NCBI GenBank assembly: GCA_021414305.1
Contig: JAIOOS010000023.1
Location: 62,001-126,000, forward strand
DNA length: 64,000 bases
Direction of reading: 5' to 3'
Origin: Burkholderiales bacterium
GTDB taxonomy: Bacteria; Pseudomonadota; Gammaproteobacteria; Burkholderiales; Burkholderiaceae_C
Position numbers and translations under genes: made by a program
In this document: positions 53,463-62,566 of the stretch, one piece after another
How positions within the stretch are numbered: position 1 is the first letter of the stretch
Layout: every line of letters starts with the position of its first letter
Notes under the pieces: generated by a model
What the model was told of the DNA's origin: nothing
What the model saw: only the letters and a program-made list of their open reading frames with translations
Database searches by the model: none

Positions 53463-53512
53463 ATCGCCCGGCGACAGGGAGCCATTGGCCGGCAATGGCT
53501 CCATCGGGCGAT
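53463..53512. other. Nested hairpin in 200-base gap
   Basis: Outer arms 53463-53470 and 53505-53512 (ATCGCCCG/CGGGCGAT) and inner arms 53478-53486 and 53494-53502 (GGAGCCATT/AATGGCTCC) form a 17-bp stem with an asymmetric internal loop and a GGCCGGC loop. It lies between the divergent peptidase gene and a 50-residue gene. No T tract on either strand. Candidate structured leader, attenuator or small RNA. Confidence 0.5.
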
Positions 53513-53567
53513 GTGCGGCCGGCGGCACTTCAGCACACTGGCATCCTTGTCAAAGGAGGAACCCGCC

Positions 53568-53720
53568 ATGTCTCCCGTCTCCCGCTGGCTTCGTCTCACG
53601 CTCCTGGCGTGCGTGGCTGCCGTCGTGATGGCCGTGTACGCCCCGGCCGATCAGCGCGACGGCGGCTGGGCGCCCGAGGCGCTGCGGTCGGCTCCGGAAG
53701 CGGCGGCGGCGCACGGCTGA
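53568..53720 (+). CDS. Small exported or membrane-anchored peptide (50 aa)
   Basis: A 50-residue product beginning MSPVSRWLRLTLLACVAAVV, that is, a positively charged start and a hydrophobic stretch of about 14 residues, then a short polar tail (YAPADQRDGGWAPEALRS). The ribosome site AAAGGAGGAACCCGCC is the strongest in the region. Not recognised; a small secreted or inner-membrane peptide is likely. Confidence 0.6.
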   Translation: MSPVSRWLRLTLLACVAAVVMAVYAPADQRDGGWAPEALRSAPEAAAAHG

Positions 53721-53734
53721 GCAACAATCGGCCG

Positions 53735-54235
53735 ATGGACGACGAGACCCACCTGGCCGAGGCCTATCGCCTCGCCGCCCTCGGCCACGCCCAGGGCGGC
53801 TGCCCGATCGGCGGCGTGCTGGTCGACAACGACAGCGGCGCGGTCCTCGGCCGCGGCCACAACGCGCTGGTGCAGGAGGGCAACCCGATCGTCCATGGCG
53901 AGATGGCGGCGCTGCGCGATGCCGGCCGGCTGCGGAACCGGCACCGCACGACCATGGTCACGACCCTGCAGCCGTGCTTCATGTGCGCGGGAACGATCGT
54001 CCAGTTCGGCATCCCGCGGGTCGTGATCGGCGACACCGCCAACGCGGCCAGCGACGAGACGATCCGCTTCATGCGGGACAAGGGCGTCGAGGTCATCGTC
54101 GCCGACCCGGCAACGAGCGCGGCGGCGCGCGACTGCATCGCCCTGGTGGCGCGGTTCCGCCGCGAGCGGCCCGACCTCTGGCTCGAGGACTGGGGCGGCG
54201 GAGTCAACCCGGCGCTGCGGCCCGCGGGTTCCTAG
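53735..54235 (+). CDS. Cytidine/cytosine deaminase-family protein
   Basis: A 166-residue zinc hydrolase. His54-Gly-Glu56 (VHGEMAAL) and Cys81/Cys84 (QPCFMCAG) form the zinc and proton-shuttle site. The order of motifs resembles fungal-type cytosine deaminase and related nucleoside deaminases. ATG 53735 (MDDETHLAEA) chosen. The last codons overlap the convergent CNB-domain gene by four bases. Confidence 0.85.
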   Translation: MDDETHLAEAYRLAALGHAQGGCPIGGVLVDNDSGAVLGRGHNALVQEGNPIVHGEMAALRDAGRLRNRHRTTMVTTLQPCFMCAGTIVQFGIPRVVIGDTANAASDETIRFMRDKGVEVIVADPATSAAARDCIALVARFRRERPDLWLEDWGGGVNPALRPAGS

Positions 54236-54726
54236 GCCGCGAGGAACAGGCTCTCCCGGCCCGAGCCTTTCTCGCCCATCCGCAGGCGGAACAGCAGCTC
54301 GTCGGTGGCGCGCAGGCGCCGGCAGACCTCGCGGCAGATGTTCATCTGGATCAGGGCGAACTGCTCGGCGTCGCGCTCGAACAGGCGCAGCAGGTCGCTG
54401 GCGGCAAGCTCGAGGGCGCGGCATTCGGCCTCCGCGCGCACGCCGGCGCTGCGCCGGAACAGGTCCATCAGCGACATCTCGCCGAAGCAGTCGCCCGCGC
54501 CCATCTCGTGGACGACGTGGTCGCGTCCCTGCCAGCCCTTGACGACCGCGGCGCGGCCGGCCTCCAGCACGAACATCGAATTCGCCTCGTCGTGCTCGCG
54601 GAAGAAGAAGGATCCGGCGGGCACCGTCACGCCGCGCGACTGCTCGAGCAGGAACTGCAGGGTGTCCTCGCGGATCGCGCCGAAGACCGCCATTCGCTGC
54701 AACAGTTCGATCCGGCTCGGCTGCAC
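54232..54726 (-). CDS. Cyclic nucleotide-binding-domain protein without HTH
   Basis: A 164-residue protein consisting of one Crp/Fnr-type effector domain (VTVPAGSFFFREHDEANSM, GAGDCFGEMSLMD) and a C-terminal helix. The DNA-binding domain is missing, so it cannot act as a classical Crp-type regulator. It lies 58 bases after ureG; any link with urease is unproven. Confidence 0.83.
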   Translation of the reverse strand: MQPSRIELLQRMAVFGAIREDTLQFLLEQSRGVTVPAGSFFFREHDEANSMFVLEAGRAAVVKGWQGRDHVVHEMGAGDCFGEMSLMDLFRRSAGVRAEAECRALELAASDLLRLFERDAEQFALIQMNICREVCRRLRATDELLFRLRMGEKGSGRESLFLAA

Positions 54727-54784
54727 GGCGTCCTCCCTCGGCCGGAGGGGCCGAGGTCGCAGTGTAGGACCGGCGATCCTGGAT

Positions 54785-55444
54785 CTAGCCCGGCGCGGCG
54801 GCCTCCTGCAGCAGGCCGCGCCGCTCGATGAACGAGATCACCTCGCCGAGACCGTCCTTCGTCTTCAGGTTGGTCATCACGAAGGGCTTCTCGCCGCGCA
54901 TGCGCAGGGTGTCGGCGCGCATCACGTCGAGGCTGGCGCCGACATAGGGCGCGAGGTCGGTCTTGTTGATGACGAACAGGTCGCTCTTGGTGATGCCCGG
55001 CCCCCCCTTCCTCGGAATCTTCTCGCCGGCGGCGACGTCGATGACGTAGATCGTCAGGTCGGAGAGCTCCGGGCTGAAGGTCGCCGCCAGGTTGTCGCCG
55101 CCGCTCTCGACGAAGACGATGTCGGCGTTCGGGTACCTGTCGAGCATCCGGTCGATCGCCTCGAGGTTGATCGAGGCGTCTTCGCGGATCGCGGTGTGCG
55201 GGCAGCCGCCGGTCTCGACGCCCATGATCCGGTCGGCATCGAGCGCGCCGGCGACGGTGAGCAGGCGCTGGTCTTCCTTGGTGTAGATGTCGTTGGTGAC
55301 CACGACCAGGTCCCAGCGGTCGCGCATCGCCTTGCACAGCATCTCGACCAGGGTGGTCTTGCCCGAGCCGACCGGGCCGCCGACGCCGACGCGCAGCGGA
55401 GGAAGCTTGCGGCTGCGGCCGCGGATCGAGTGGAGTGCGCTCAT
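54785..55444 (-). CDS. ureG: Urease accessory GTPase
   Basis: A 219-residue GTPase that drives nickel insertion into apo-urease. P-loop GPVGSGKT (23-30), the metal-binding CPH in [11 protein letters not shown] (81-83), [11 protein letters not shown] and [10 protein letters not shown] are canonical. ATG 55444 begins the protein; 35 bases after ureF. Confidence 0.95.
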   Translation of the reverse strand: MSALHSIRGRSRKLPPLRVGVGGPVGSGKTTLVEMLCKAMRDRWDLVVVTNDIYTKEDQRLLTVAGALDADRIMGVETGGCPHTAIREDASINLEAIDRMLDRYPNADIVFVESGGDNLAATFSPELSDLTIYVIDVAAGEKIPRKGGPGITKSDLFVINKTDLAPYVGASLDVMRADTLRMRGEKPFVMTNLKTKDGLGEVISFIERRGLLQEAAAPG

Positions 55445-55479
55445 GGCAGGAGGTCGGGCGGAGAGTGAAGGGGCGGGGC

Positions 55480-56199
55480 TCAGGAACGGAACAGGCGCGA
55501 ATACTGCGCCTCGTGCTGCGAAGAGACGATCGCCAGCATCGGCGTGAACGCCCGCATCTCGGCGAACGGGAGGGCGAGGGCGGCGTCGACCGCCGCGGGA
55601 ATGGCAGCCGCCAGTTTGGCGAGCACGCGCTGCCCGCCGGCCTGGCCGAGCGGTACCGCCTTCATCGCGGCCTGGACCATGTTCTCGGCCCAGCCGCCGG
55701 CAAAGGCGACCAGCACGTCGCGCGCGGGCGCGCCAGTGGCGACGCCGGCGAGGGCGAAGGCGACGGGCCAGGTGGGCGCCGGCCTGAGCGCTTCGAGCGC
55801 GGCCAGGAGCGGGTCGGGCGGATCGACGTGACGCAGCCACTGCGCCAGCGAGCGGCCCATCTGCTCGCTCTGCTGGCGAAACTCGCGCGTCTCGCGCGTG
55901 GTGGCAAACCGGTCGTTGAGCTCGGCGATGCGCGCCAGATCGCCCACCTTCCAGGCGCGCATCGCGTGGGCGACGACGGCGAGGTCGCTGCGCGTCAGGG
56001 CGAGCTCGAGCTGGTCGAGCAGCCAGGCGAGCGCGCCGGCCTCGCCCGCGAGCCGACCGTTCTCGACCGCCGCCTCGAGGCCTTCGGAGTAGCTGAAGCC
56101 GCCTACCGGCAGGCTGGGCGACGCCAGGCGCATGAGCTGCAGGAGCGCCGTGGCGCTCAGTCGCTCATCGGTCGCGGCGGGCGGGTTGCCGGGATTCAT
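55480..56199 (-). CDS. ureF: Urease accessory protein UreF
   Basis: A 239-residue helical accessory protein that acts with UreD(H) and Ure[25 protein letters not shown] is the family signature at residues 18-40. The ATG at 56199 (MNPGNPP) overlaps the expected ureE stop (ATGA). The frame is open upstream into ureE because of a one-base frame difference in the His-rich tail; see the ureE entry. Confidence 0.9.
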   Translation of the reverse strand: MNPGNPPAATDERLSATALLQLMRLASPSLPVGGFSYSEGLEAAVENGRLAGEAGALAWLLDQLELALTRSDLAVVAHAMRAWKVGDLARIAELNDRFATTRETREFRQQSEQMGRSLAQWLRHVDPPDPLLAALEALRPAPTWPVAFALAGVATGAPARDVLVAFAGGWAENMVQAAMKAVPLGQAGGQRVLAKLAAAIPAAVDAALALPFAEMRAFTPMLAIVSSQHEAQYSRLFRS

Positions 56200-56754
56200 C
56201 GGTGCGAGTGATCGCCGTGATCGTGACGGTGCGAGTGATCGTGATCGTGCGTGGTCGTGTCCGGCGCGGTCGTGTGCCCCGTGGCCCGCCGCCGCCGGCC
56301 GGGAGGCGTCGTAGGCGCCGGCCTCGGGCTCGAACGGCGCCTCGAGGGCGTCGACGTGAAGTCCCATGCGCTCGAGCATTTCCGCGAGCACGTGGTCGGG
56401 CTCGAGCTGCAGAAAGGCCGGGTCGACCTGCAGCGGCACGTGCCGGTTGCCGAGGTGATAGGCCGCGCGCAGCAGGTCGTGCGCCGAGCCGTGCGAGCAG
56501 GCGGTGATGCGCAGCACCGCCTGCGGCAACGCCCTGACCAGGATCAGCGAGCCGTCCTCGGCCACGAGCACGTCGCCGCCGCGCACCATGCCGCCACGCG
56601 GCAGGAAGACGCCGAGGCCGCGGCCCTGCGAATCGGTGGCGTCGAAGCGGCTCTTCTGCCGCGTGTCCCAGTCGAGCTCGATGGTCGCGGCGCGGCGCAG
56701 CAGCACCGGGGCGAGGCCGGCGCCGGCGGGGATCAGCTTGCTGGCGATGAGCAT
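56196..56754 (-). CDS. ureE: Urease nickel chaperone UreE, apparent frame slip in His-rich tail
   Basis: Delivers nickel to UreG/urease. The peptide-binding domain and the [12 protein letters not shown] block (nickel-site His) are intact to about residue 165. The tail reads [12 protein letters not shown] and then becomes Arg/Ser rich in the same frame. One frame over, from position 56250, it reads [17 protein letters not shown] and stops at a TGA overlapping the ureF start. A single extra base (C at 56250 on the plus strand) would explain this. As read, ureE and ureF form one 424-residue frame. UreE-UreF fusions are known in Bordetella bronchiseptica, so a real fusion remains possible. Confidence 0.85.
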
Positions 56755-56844
56755 GGCCGGGAAGGCTACTTCACTTCGGATGGACGTGTCGGAATGCGAG
56801 GCCGGGCCGCGGTTGGAAGCGTTCGCGCAGCCATCAGTCCTGCG

Positions 56845-57990
56845 TCAGCGCGCCAGCAGGTCGACATAGGCGGCATAGCTGAAGCTGCGGTTCTTCTTCT
56901 GCCCCGTGAGCTCGGTCACGATGCCCAGCTCCTCGAGCAGCTTCACCGCCGAAGTCGCCGTCGGGAACGTCGTGGCAAGCTTTCGGCGCACCTGCTCGAT
57001 GGTGAAGCGCGGCATGAGAGGCAGCAGCTCGAACAGGCGCAGCCCCACTGCGCCGACTCGCGGGGCGGCCAGCAGGCGGCGGCGGTCGGCGGTCACCAGG
57101 GTGGCGATGTCGACGATGGCGCGCTCGGCCTCGCCAGCGGCAGCTTCCACAGCCTCGAGGAAGAAGGCGATCCAGGCCTCCCAGTCGCCATCGGTGCGCA
57201 CCGCTGAGAGCCGCCGGTAGTACTCGCGCTGATGCCGCTTGAGGTATCCGCTGAGGTACATCAATGGTTCCGGCAGCAGCCCCCACTGCTCCATCAGCGC
57301 TGCGATCAGCAGGCGGCCGATCCGGCCGTTGCCGTCCAGGAACGGGTGGATGGTTTCGAACTGCACGTGCACCAGCGCCACGCGCACCAGCGGCGGAAGC
57401 TTCGGCTGCCGCGCGTGGACGAACTGCTCCAGATCGGCAAGCAACCCGGGCACCCGCTCGGAGGGCGGAGGCACGAATACCGCGTTCCCGGGGCGCGAGC
57501 CGCCGATCCAGTTCTGCGACAGGCGCAGCTCGCCCGGCTGCTTGCCCGCTCCGCGGGCGCCGGCCAGCAGCAGCCGATGGGCGTTGCGGAGCAGGCGAAC
57601 CGAGATCGGCAGGCCGCGCGAGTCATGCAGGTTCTCGCGCACGAGTCGATAGGCACGCAGGTAGTTGCTCACCTCCTCGACGTCGTCGGTATTCGTCACG
57701 GCGAGGCCGGCCTCGTCGTCGAACAGGTCGGTGAGGGTGGCCTCCGTGCCTTCGATCTGCGAGGTGAGCAGGGCTTCCTTGCGCATCGCGCTGTACAGAA
57801 GCCACTCGACCGACGGAACGAGGCCTGCCACGCCGGCGAGACGCGCCAGGGCCAGCTCGGCGGCGCGTACGCCTGCTTCGTAGGACTCGGGCGCCAATGC
57901 CGGCCGGGCCGGCGGCAGCGGTCGCGGCACGAAGGCTCGAACCGGCTCACCGAGCGTGGTGACGAGGACGTAGGCGCCGGTGGAACGCAT
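56845..57990 (-). CDS. Fic-domain protein (AMPylation-type), class II
   Basis: A 381-residue protein. The Fic motif HPFLDGNGRIGR is complete. An N-terminal helix with TSQIEGTEAT matches the (S/T)xxxE(G/N) inhibitory motif of self-restrained Fic proteins. The last 90 residues form a winged-helix domain, suggesting DNA binding or target recognition. It probably transfers AMP to a protein target. It interrupts the urease cluster between ureC and ureE, on the same strand, and has its own AT-rich upstream region. Confidence 0.9.
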   Translation of the reverse strand: MRSTGAYVLVTTLGEPVRAFVPRPLPPARPALAPESYEAGVRAAELALARLAGVAGLVPSVEWLLYSAMRKEALLTSQIEGTEATLTDLFDDEAGLAVTNTDDVEEVSNYLRAYRLVRENLHDSRGLPISVRLLRNAHRLLLAGARGAGKQPGELRLSQNWIGGSRPGNAVFVPPPSERVPGLLADLEQFVHARQPKLPPLVRVALVHVQFETIHPFLDGNGRIGRLLIAALMEQWGLLPEPLMYLSGYLKRHQREYYRRLSAVRTDGDWEAWIAFFLEAVEAAAGEAERAIVDIATLVTADRRRLLAAPRVGAVGLRLFELLPLMPRFTIEQVRRKLATTFPTATSAVKLLEELGIVTELTGQKKNRSFSYAAYVDLLAR

Positions 57991-58026
57991 CGTATGAAGG
58001 TCGCCTTGAATGGCCGACCGAGATAC

Positions 58027-58040
58027 TAAAGCATTCTTTA
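58027..58040. promoter_or_regulatory. Inverted repeat upstream of fic
   Basis: TAAAG and CTTTA flank CATT in a locally AT-rich stretch, 37 bases before the fic start. Fic proteins with a winged-helix tail may control their own expression. Confidence 0.4.
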
Positions 58041-58083
58041 ATTGATGGCGCGGCTTTTAAAGGCAGGTTTGATCAGCCCGCGG

Positions 58084-59823
58084 TCAGAACAGGAAATACC
58101 GCTGCGCCATCGGCAGCACCGTCGCCGGCTCGCAGGTGAGCAGCACGCCGTCGGCGCGCACCTCGTAGGTCTGGGCATCGACCTCGATGTTGGGCGTGCC
58201 GCTGTTCAGCACCATGCTCGCCTTGCCGATCGAGCGCGTGTGCCGCACCGGAATCGTCCGCTTGTGCAGGCCGAGGCTGGCGCGCACGCCGGCGTCGATC
58301 GCCGCCTGCGAGACGAAGGTCACCGACGAGAGCGCTAACGCGCCGCCGTAAGCGCCGAACATCGGCCGCCAGTGCACCGGCTGCGGCGTCGGGATCGAAG
58401 CGTTCGGGTCGCCCATCGCGGCCGCCGCGATCATCCCGCCCTTGACCACGAGCGCGGGCTTGACGCCGAAGAACGCCGGCTTCCACAGCACCAGGTCGGC
58501 GAGCTTGCCGGGCTCGATCGAGCCGACCTCGGGGGCGATGCCCTGGGCGATCGCCGGATTGATCGTGTACTTGGCGACGTAGCGCTTGACCCGGAAGTTG
58601 TCGTTGCGGTCCTTCGCCTCGACGGCGTGCCGACCCTCGGGCGGCGCCAGCCAGCCGCGCTGCGCCTTCATCTTGTGCGCCGTCTGCCAGGTGCGAATCA
58701 CGACCTCGCCGACCCGGCCCATCGCCTGGCTGTCGCTCGACATCATCGAGAACACGCCCATGTCGTGCAGCACGTCCTCGGCGGCGATCGTCTCGCGCCG
58801 GATCCGGCTCTCGGCGAACGCCAGGTCCTCGGCAATGCCCGGGTCGAGGTGATGGCAGACCATCAGCATGTCGAGGTGCTCGTCGACCGTGTTCACCGTG
58901 TAGGGCATCGTCGGGTTGGTCGACGAGGGCAGCACGTTCGCCAGGCCCGCGGTCTTGATGATGTCGGGCGCGTGGCCGCCGCCCGCGCCCTCGGTGTGGA
59001 AGGTGGCGATGGCGCGGCCCTTGAAGGCCGCGATCGTGTCCTCGACGAAGCCCGATTCGTTCAGCGTGTCGGTGTGGATCGTCACCTGGATGTCGTGCCG
59101 CTCGGCCACGTTCAGGCAGTTGTCGATCGCCGCCGGCGTGGTGCCCCAGTCCTCGTGCAGCTTCAGGCCGCAGGCGCCGGCCTCGACCTGCTCCTCGAGC
59201 GCCCGCGGCTGGCTGGCGTTGCCCTTGCCCATGAAGCCGAGGTTCATCGGAAACGCCTCGGCCGCCTTCAGCATCGAGTGGATGTGCCAGGGCCCCGGGG
59301 TGCAGGTGGTGGCGAAGGTGCCGGTCGCCGGACCCGTGCCGCCGCCGAGCATGGTGGTCACGCCGCTGGAGAGTGCTTCCTCGATCTGCTGCGGGCAGAT
59401 GAAGTGGATGTGCGAATCGATGCCGCCGGCGGTGACGATCATCCCTTCGCCGGCGATGATCTCGGTGCCCGGGCCGATGACGATGTCGACGCCCGGTTGC
59501 ACGTCGGGATTGCCGGCCTTGCCGAGGCCGGCGATGCGCCCGGCCTTGATGGCGATGTCGGCCTTGACGATGCCCCAGTGGTCGATCACCAGCGCGTTCG
59601 TGATCACCGTATCGGCCACATGCGCCGACGCGCGTTGGCTCTGGCCCATGCCGTCGCGGATCGTCTTGCCGCCGCCGAATTTCACTTCCTCGCCGTAGCC
59701 GCCGGCGCGCAGGGTGTAGTCGTCCTCGACCTCGATCACCAGGCCGGTGTCGGCGAGGCGGACGCGGTCGCCGACGGTCGGGCCGAACATTTCCGCATAG
59801 GCGCGGCGTGCGATCTTGGCCAT
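58084..59823 (-). CDS. ureC: Urease alpha (catalytic) subunit
   Basis: A 579-residue catalytic subunit that hydrolyses urea to ammonia and carbamate. The nickel ligands align with Klebsiella numbering plus four: His138 and His140 (DSHIHF), carbamylated Lys221 (GLKLHEDWG), His250, His276 and Asp364 (MSSDSQAMG). The mobile-flap Cys and His are Cys323 and His324 in MVCHHLD. Slightly longer than usual. All catalytic residues are intact. Confidence 0.96.
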   Translation of the reverse strand: MAKIARRAYAEMFGPTVGDRVRLADTGLVIEVEDDYTLRAGGYGEEVKFGGGKTIRDGMGQSQRASAHVADTVITNALVIDHWGIVKADIAIKAGRIAGLGKAGNPDVQPGVDIVIGPGTEIIAGEGMIVTAGGIDSHIHFICPQQIEEALSSGVTTMLGGGTGPATGTFATTCTPGPWHIHSMLKAAEAFPMNLGFMGKGNASQPRALEEQVEAGACGLKLHEDWGTTPAAIDNCLNVAERHDIQVTIHTDTLNESGFVEDTIAAFKGRAIATFHTEGAGGGHAPDIIKTAGLANVLPSSTNPTMPYTVNTVDEHLDMLMVCHHLDPGIAEDLAFAESRIRRETIAAEDVLHDMGVFSMMSSDSQAMGRVGEVVIRTWQTAHKMKAQRGWLAPPEGRHAVEAKDRNDNFRVKRYVAKYTINPAIAQGIAPEVGSIEPGKLADLVLWKPAFFGVKPALVVKGGMIAAAAMGDPNASIPTPQPVHWRPMFGAYGGALALSSVTFVSQAAIDAGVRASLGLHKRTIPVRHTRSIGKASMVLNSGTPNIEVDAQTYEVRADGVLLTCEPATVLPMAQRYFLF

Positions 59824-59879
59824 CAGCTGTTCCTGCCTCCGTCGTTCGAGCGTCCGTGGGCCTCGGGCATGGCGGTGGC

Positions 59880-59990
59880 GGATCGGGGCGGTGGGGCGCT
59901 CTGCGGAGCGGAAGTATTAGGAGGAGAGCCGGCGCGAAGCGGCGGCTCGGGGGACATGGAGCGGAGCAGAGCGACCCGCCGCCCCGATCC
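59880..59990. other. Long structured inverted repeat between ureB and ureC
   Basis: Outer arms 59880-59891 and 59979-59990 pair perfectly over 12 bases (GGATCGGGGCGG/CCGCCCCGATCC), continue through a 5-base mismatch region, and pair again over eight bases (CGCTCTGC 59897-59904 / GCAGAGCG 59966-59973). An inner hairpin (GAGCCG 59926-59931 / CGGCTC 59943-59948, with CGC-GAA-GCG at its tip) lies in the loop. It falls in the 187-base ureB-ureC gap, the longest within the structural genes. Confidence 0.6.
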
Positions 59991-60010
59991 ATCCCGCACT
60001 CGGGAACCCT

Positions 60011-60339
60011 TCAAAGCGGCCCGCCCACAAGTCCGCGAAATCCGTGCACGATCCGATCGCCACCGAACGCGACGAGCTCGACGCTGCGCTGCTGGCCTGG
60101 CTCGAAGCGAACGGCCGTTCCGGAGGCGATGTTCAGGCGCATGCCGCGCGCCGCGGCGCGGTCGAAGCGCAGCGCCGCGTTGGTCTCGGCGAAGTGATAG
60201 TGCGAGCCGACCTGGATCGGCCGGTCGCCGGTGTTCTCGACCACGACCGAGGCCGTAGGGCGACCCGGGTTGAGCTCGATCTCGCCGTCGTCGACGAGCA
60301 GGGCACCCGGGGCGGAAGCCGAGGACGATCCGCCGCCGC

Positions 60340-60343
<4 letters not shown>
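60011..60343 (-). CDS. ureB: Urease beta subunit
   Basis: A 110-residue structural subunit. [31 protein letters not shown] and [17 protein letters not shown] match the UreB family. ATG 60343 overlaps the ureA stop. The first ten residues are Ser/Gly-rich and not part of the usual domain. Confidence 0.94.
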
Positions 60344-60642
<299 letters not shown>

Positions 60643-60766
60643 CGCAGTCGTTCTTGTCGGTCAGGCTCGCCAACCCGGTGCGCCCCGCAGCGGTGCAGCA
60701 AGTCCGGTGCCAGAGCAGAGGGGCCGAACGATCATACGTCGCGTGACCCGCTGAACGTCTCTGCGC

Positions 60767-61597
60767 TCAGGTGCGCCAGACGCGCGGCGGCGAGGCCTCG
60801 ATCTGCCACGCGAGCGGCCGCCAGGCGCGCCAGATCGCCGCCAGCAAGTCCATCGCCGGCTCGACCCGCGGCGCCAGCACGCGCACCACGATCACGGCCG
60901 GATCGACGGCGGTGGCGCCAGCGGTGGCCGCGAGCGGATGGGCGTCGCAGACGGCCCGGGCGGCTTCGAGCAGGGCGTCGCGGCGAGGGTCGGCGATCGC
61001 GCTGCCGGCGGCGAACCAGAGAGTCCCCAGGGCGCGATGGCCGGCCCAGCCGAGCGGCGAGTCGAGCAGACCGGGGGCGTCGCCGCGGACCGTGCCGCGC
61101 TCCAGCCAGCGGCCGGGCAGCTCGATCGACTGGGTGAAGCGGCCGGCGACGAAGGGCTGCTCGGAGGCCGGCAGGCCGAGTGCAGTGACGTCCCAGCCGA
61201 TCATCTCGGCGCCGTCGTCGAGCGCGAACCGCGCCCGGTTCTCGGCGATGCAGCCGCTGTAGGCGAGCGTTTCGAGCGGCAGCCATTCGAGGCGCGTGCC
61301 GGCCTCGGCCTGCACCTCCAGCGATTGCGTCGCCTGCTCGCCCAGGCTGCGATAGAAGCGGGTCGCGCCCGGGGTCGTGACCAGGGCATGGGCGCCGGGC
61401 TCGAGCGCGATCTCGATGGCGAGCGTGTCGCCGCCGACGATGCCGCCCGGCGGATGCACCAGCACGCTGTGGCAGACCGCGTCGCCCTCGGGACGAAAGC
61501 TCTTCAGGACCCGCAGCGGCCCGTCGTGGCGATCGTGGACGACGGTGCGCCCGGCGTCGCTGCGGTAGCGCAGCGCGAGGCTGCCGTGCCAGCCCAC
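60767..61597 (-). CDS. ureD: Urease accessory protein UreD (UreH)
   Basis: A 276-residue accessory scaffold that binds urease and the UreF-UreG complex. VHPPGGIVGGDTL (residues 48-60), ALVTTPGATRFYRS and GWDVTALGLPAS are family motifs. First gene of the urease cluster, 124 bases ahead of ureA. No nickel importer gene is in view. Confidence 0.92.
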   Translation of the reverse strand: MGWHGSLALRYRSDAGRTVVHDRHDGPLRVLKSFRPEGDAVCHSVLVHPPGGIVGGDTLAIEIALEPGAHALVTTPGATRFYRSLGEQATQSLEVQAEAGTRLEWLPLETLAYSGCIAENRARFALDDGAEMIGWDVTALGLPASEQPFVAGRFTQSIELPGRWLERGTVRGDAPGLLDSPLGWAGHRALGTLWFAAGSAIADPRRDALLEAARAVCDAHPLAATAGATAVDPAVIVVRVLAPRVEPAMDLLAAIWRAWRPLAWQIEASPPRVWRT

Positions 61598-61628
61598 GAC
61601 CCGGCTTCAGCGGCAGCGGGGCGGCACC

Positions 61629-62441
61629 CTAGGCACCGGCCAGCTTGCCGGCCAGCTCGCGCAGGGTCTGGCGCATCTGGCTGAAGCCGCGCGAGCTCGG
61701 CAGCCACTCGAGCGCCGGCGACTCGAGCCGGCGCGCCAGGCCCATCGGCGCGGCCTCGACCTTGATGCCGGCCGGGCCGGCGGCCTCGTTGAACGCGCGC
61801 AGGGCGCGCGGCATGTGATATCCGTGGGTGACGAGCACGATGTGGTCGATGCCCGCCGGCTTGAGCAGGGCCAGCGTGCGCGCCGCGTTCTCGCGCGTGT
61901 CGCGCGAGTCTTCCTCCTGCCACTTGATCGGCCGGTTGAACTCCTCGGCGGCGATCTTGGCCGCGACCTTCGCTTCCGGCGCGGCGTCGGGCTGGCCCCA
62001 GCCGACGCCGCCGCTGAAGGCGACCGGCGCGCCGGTCTCGCGCGCCAGCCAGAGGCCGTAGCGCAGCCGTTCGAGCGAGGGGTACTGCAGGCTGCTGACG
62101 CCGTACTCGGGGGCGAACGGCTCGACCCCGGATCCGAGAATGACGATCGCGATCTGCTTGCGCGCGGCGACGTCGGCGCGGAGCTCGCGCACCCGGTCGA
62201 AGCTCATGGCCGCGGGCGGCTGCAGGAGAAACTGCCCGAGGCCGCGGGCGGCGCCGCTGCTCGCCGAGAGCCAGAGCAGGACGACGCTGATGAAGATCAG
62301 CAGCCAGCCGAGCCCGCGCCGCGGCAGCAGCAGGCGCGCGCCGATCAACGTCAGCAGGAGGAAGGGGACCGGCGGCAGCAGTAGCGCCGCGAGAACGGGT
62401 TTCCACGACTCGATACCGAGCATGACGAAAAGGCTGTTCAC
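61629..62441 (-). CDS. YdcF/ElyC-type DUF218 membrane protein
   Basis: A 270-residue protein. Two hydrophobic segments in the first 60 residues anchor it in the inner membrane. The DUF218 domain has VILGSGVEPFAPEYG, SGGVGWGQ, DSRDTRENA and LVTHGYHMPRA. Family members include SanA and ElyC, envelope-related proteins of unclear enzymatic role. Start is GTG 62441 (or ATG 62423). It lies just upstream of ureD but probably belongs to a separate function. Confidence 0.8.
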   Translation of the reverse strand: MNSLFVMLGIESWKPVLAALLLPPVPFLLLTLIGARLLLPRRGLGWLLIFISVVLLWLSASSGAARGLGQFLLQPPAAMSFDRVRELRADVAARKQIAIVILGSGVEPFAPEYGVSSLQYPSLERLRYGLWLARETGAPVAFSGGVGWGQPDAAPEAKVAAKIAAEEFNRPIKWQEEDSRDTRENAARTLALLKPAGIDHIVLVTHGYHMPRALRAFNEAAGPAGIKVEAAPMGLARRLESPALEWLPSSRGFSQMRQTLRELAGKLAGA

Positions 62442-62566
62442 GTTCTCTGTCGGATGATGGGTTGCGGGGGCTGCAACGGCCCGCGATTGTGCCCAAGGGC
62501 GGGCCGACCTTGCCGGAATTCGCCGCGGCGCGGCATCATGGGCCGATCCCTTCCCGGAGCCGACCC

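Noticed and set aside
55480..56754. A natural 424-residue UreE-UreF fusion as the primary call
   Set aside because: The His-rich tail and an overlapping TGA/ATG in the next frame favour separate genes with a one-base slip. The fusion is kept as an alternative because such fusions are known.
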